Source: Pseudomonadota bacterium
Lineage (GTDB): Bacteria > Pseudomonadota > Gammaproteobacteria > Burkholderiales > Burkholderiaceae_C
Direction: 5' to 3'
DNA: 35,822 nt
Assembly (NCBI GenBank): GCA_021812315.1
Contig: JAKANU010000004.1
Location: forward strand, 1-35,822
A program made the translations under genes and the position numbers. This document shows positions 34,374 to 35,822 of this stretch, piece after piece (positions within the stretch are counted from its first letter, which is position 1; each line of letters begins with the position of its first letter). Below the pieces are notes generated by a model, which saw only the letters and a list, made by a program, of their open reading frames with translations, ran no database searches and was not told the origin of the DNA.

Positions 34374-35774
34374 TTAGTTGAAGTAGTACTTGCCCGACAA
34401 ATTCAGGCGTGACATGTCGCCCTTCTCGCCGGCGAGGGTTTCACGCTGGCCAAAGATGTACTCCGCGCCCAGATCAACATTCTTGATCGGGTTGTAGATG
34501 AAGCCCACGTGCGCCTGATAAATCCGGCGGTTGATGCCGTACTGGCCGACGTCGAGGCCATTGGCGCGCGCAAACGCTGTGTAGTCGTTGTCATAGTTGC
34601 GCTGCGCACCCAGTACAAAGTTGGCGCGCAGTGTGTCGCTCGCCTTGTACTGGTACCCCACCACAAGACCCAGCACTCTTTCGAGCAGGATGCTGTTGCC
34701 GTCAAAAGCCGCGCCCTCGATGCCGTTGAAGTAGCGACCGATGCCCTCGCCATAAGTCAGTGCCAGGCTGAGGAAGTCTTTTGCATCGCGCATCTTCACG
34801 AACGCGGTGGTCCCCAAACCATAGCCGCGTTTGCTCACTTCCATGCCGCCGCCGTCATTCACACGGAACTCCTGGCTGACGCCGCGAACACTCATTGATC
34901 CCCAGTCAAAACTCTTGTCCCAGCGGGCCACCAGATCTGGCATCTTGGAGAAACCCTGCGTCACAGCGCTGCCGGTGTTGTCGAGCAGATAGCTCACGGA
35001 ATTCTCCAGCGCCACCGTGAATGTGCCCGCATCCTTGGTGTTGTACCCGTAGCGGATTTGCGGCTGGCGGAGGAAGGTCGGTCCGATCGGGCCGTTGAAA
35101 TCGACGGTCTCGGGCGAGTTGTCGACATCCATGAAGGTGGACCAGGTTTGGCCGACCAGCAGTCCGCCGAACTGGCCGTAAGCCTGACGCAAGCGGAAGC
35201 CGTAGGAATTGCTCCAGCCCTGCGTGTAGATATTGCCCGCTGAACCGCTGACTGCGGAATTTCCGGTGCGCGGCTCATTGTTGAAGTCACCTTCGACCTT
35301 GATACCCAGCGGCCCATAGGCGGTCGGGGTCGAAGCCTCGATGCCGAAGCGCGAGGTGCGCGCAGTCAAATAACCGACACCGGTGCGCGATGTGCTGTCA
35401 TTGATCGGCGCGTACTGGATGGCAGTCGAATAGTCGTTGCCGGAGTTGTCACCCTTGAACTCCTTGACCGCATTGAGCTCTGCAAAACCATAAATGCGCA
35501 GGGAAGTCTCGGAACCGGGCAATCGGAAGCTGTTGCCGATGTCCCCGACGACCACCGCATCCTTTTGCTTGATCTCGAGTTGTTCGATCCGGTCGTTGGT
35601 CTCCGACGCGCTCGCCGTGGGCGCCGCCTTTTGATTCTTCAGCGCATTGACTTCCTGACGTAAACGCGCAATCTCCTGACGCAGCTCGTCGAAATCCGCC
35701 TTGGTCTGGCCGAAGGCGGGCAGGCTCAATACGCCGGCAGCCAATAGCGCGAGGGTAGTTACAGATACTTTCAT
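34374..35774 (-). CDS. Outer-membrane porin, DcaP-like
   Basis: Signal peptide MKVSVTTLALLAAGVLSLPAFGQT, coiled coil DELRQEIARLRQEVNALKNQ, beta-rich body ending in aromatic-terminal LSGKYYFN. Confidence 0.85.
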   Translation of the reverse strand: MKVSVTTLALLAAGVLSLPAFGQTKADFDELRQEIARLRQEVNALKNQKAAPTASASETNDRIEQLEIKQKDAVVVGDIGNSFRLPGSETSLRIYGFAELNAVKEFKGDNSGNDYSTAIQYAPINDSTSRTGVGYLTARTSRFGIEASTPTAYGPLGIKVEGDFNNEPRTGNSAVSGSAGNIYTQGWSNSYGFRLRQAYGQFGGLLVGQTWSTFMDVDNSPETVDFNGPIGPTFLRQPQIRYGYNTKDAGTFTVALENSVSYLLDNTGSAVTQGFSKMPDLVARWDKSFDWGSMSVRGVSQEFRVNDGGGMEVSKRGYGLGTTAFVKMRDAKDFLSLALTYGEGIGRYFNGIEGAAFDGNSILLERVLGLVVGYQYKASDTLRANFVLGAQRNYDNDYTAFARANGLDVGQYGINRRIYQAHVGFIYNPIKNVDLGAEYIFGQRETLAGEKGDMSRLNLSGKYYFN

Positions 35775-35822
35775 CGTTGTCTCCAGTAAAAATAAGATAA
35801 AAATCAGCGACTAGATCGGAAG

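Overview
Betaproteobacterial (probably Comamonadaceae-like) chromosomal window with two parts. (1) An accessory region, ~1-9.7 kb: a minus-strand ORF running off the left edge that is absent from the ORF track (STAS-like/GHKL ATPase-like); a 45-nt 3' fragment of tRNA-Asn acting as an attachment-site scar; an integrase/xis-like/Rep_trans (RCR initiator or MOB_T-type relaxase) integrative element; a complete IS3-family element with no visible target duplication, fusing a truncated element ORF to a truncated cas8c/csd1-like gene; a cas5 gene with no adjacent cas3; a WYL regulator; and a HicAB-like pair with a 16-bp palindrome upstream. (2) A catabolic region, ~9.7-35.8 kb: biotinyl-carboxyltransferase, MFS transporter, S1P-lyase-like PLP decarboxylase, asparaginase II, Cys-rich GGDEF protein, DsbA/FrnE-like protein, feruloyl-CoA-synthase-like ligase, ABC substrate-binding protein, PutA, acyl-CoA dehydrogenase, and an Lrp-type regulator divergent from a lysine 2,3-aminomutase pathway operon (kamA-kdd-kamB-like-kamD-kamE-kal-kce), then an EamA exporter and a porin. 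A dispersed repeat of about 65-70 bp lies in frame inside the carboxyltransferase linker and at least twice inside putA. No CRISPR array and no complete tRNA or rRNA were seen. All calls come from reading sequence and motif recall; no database search was run.
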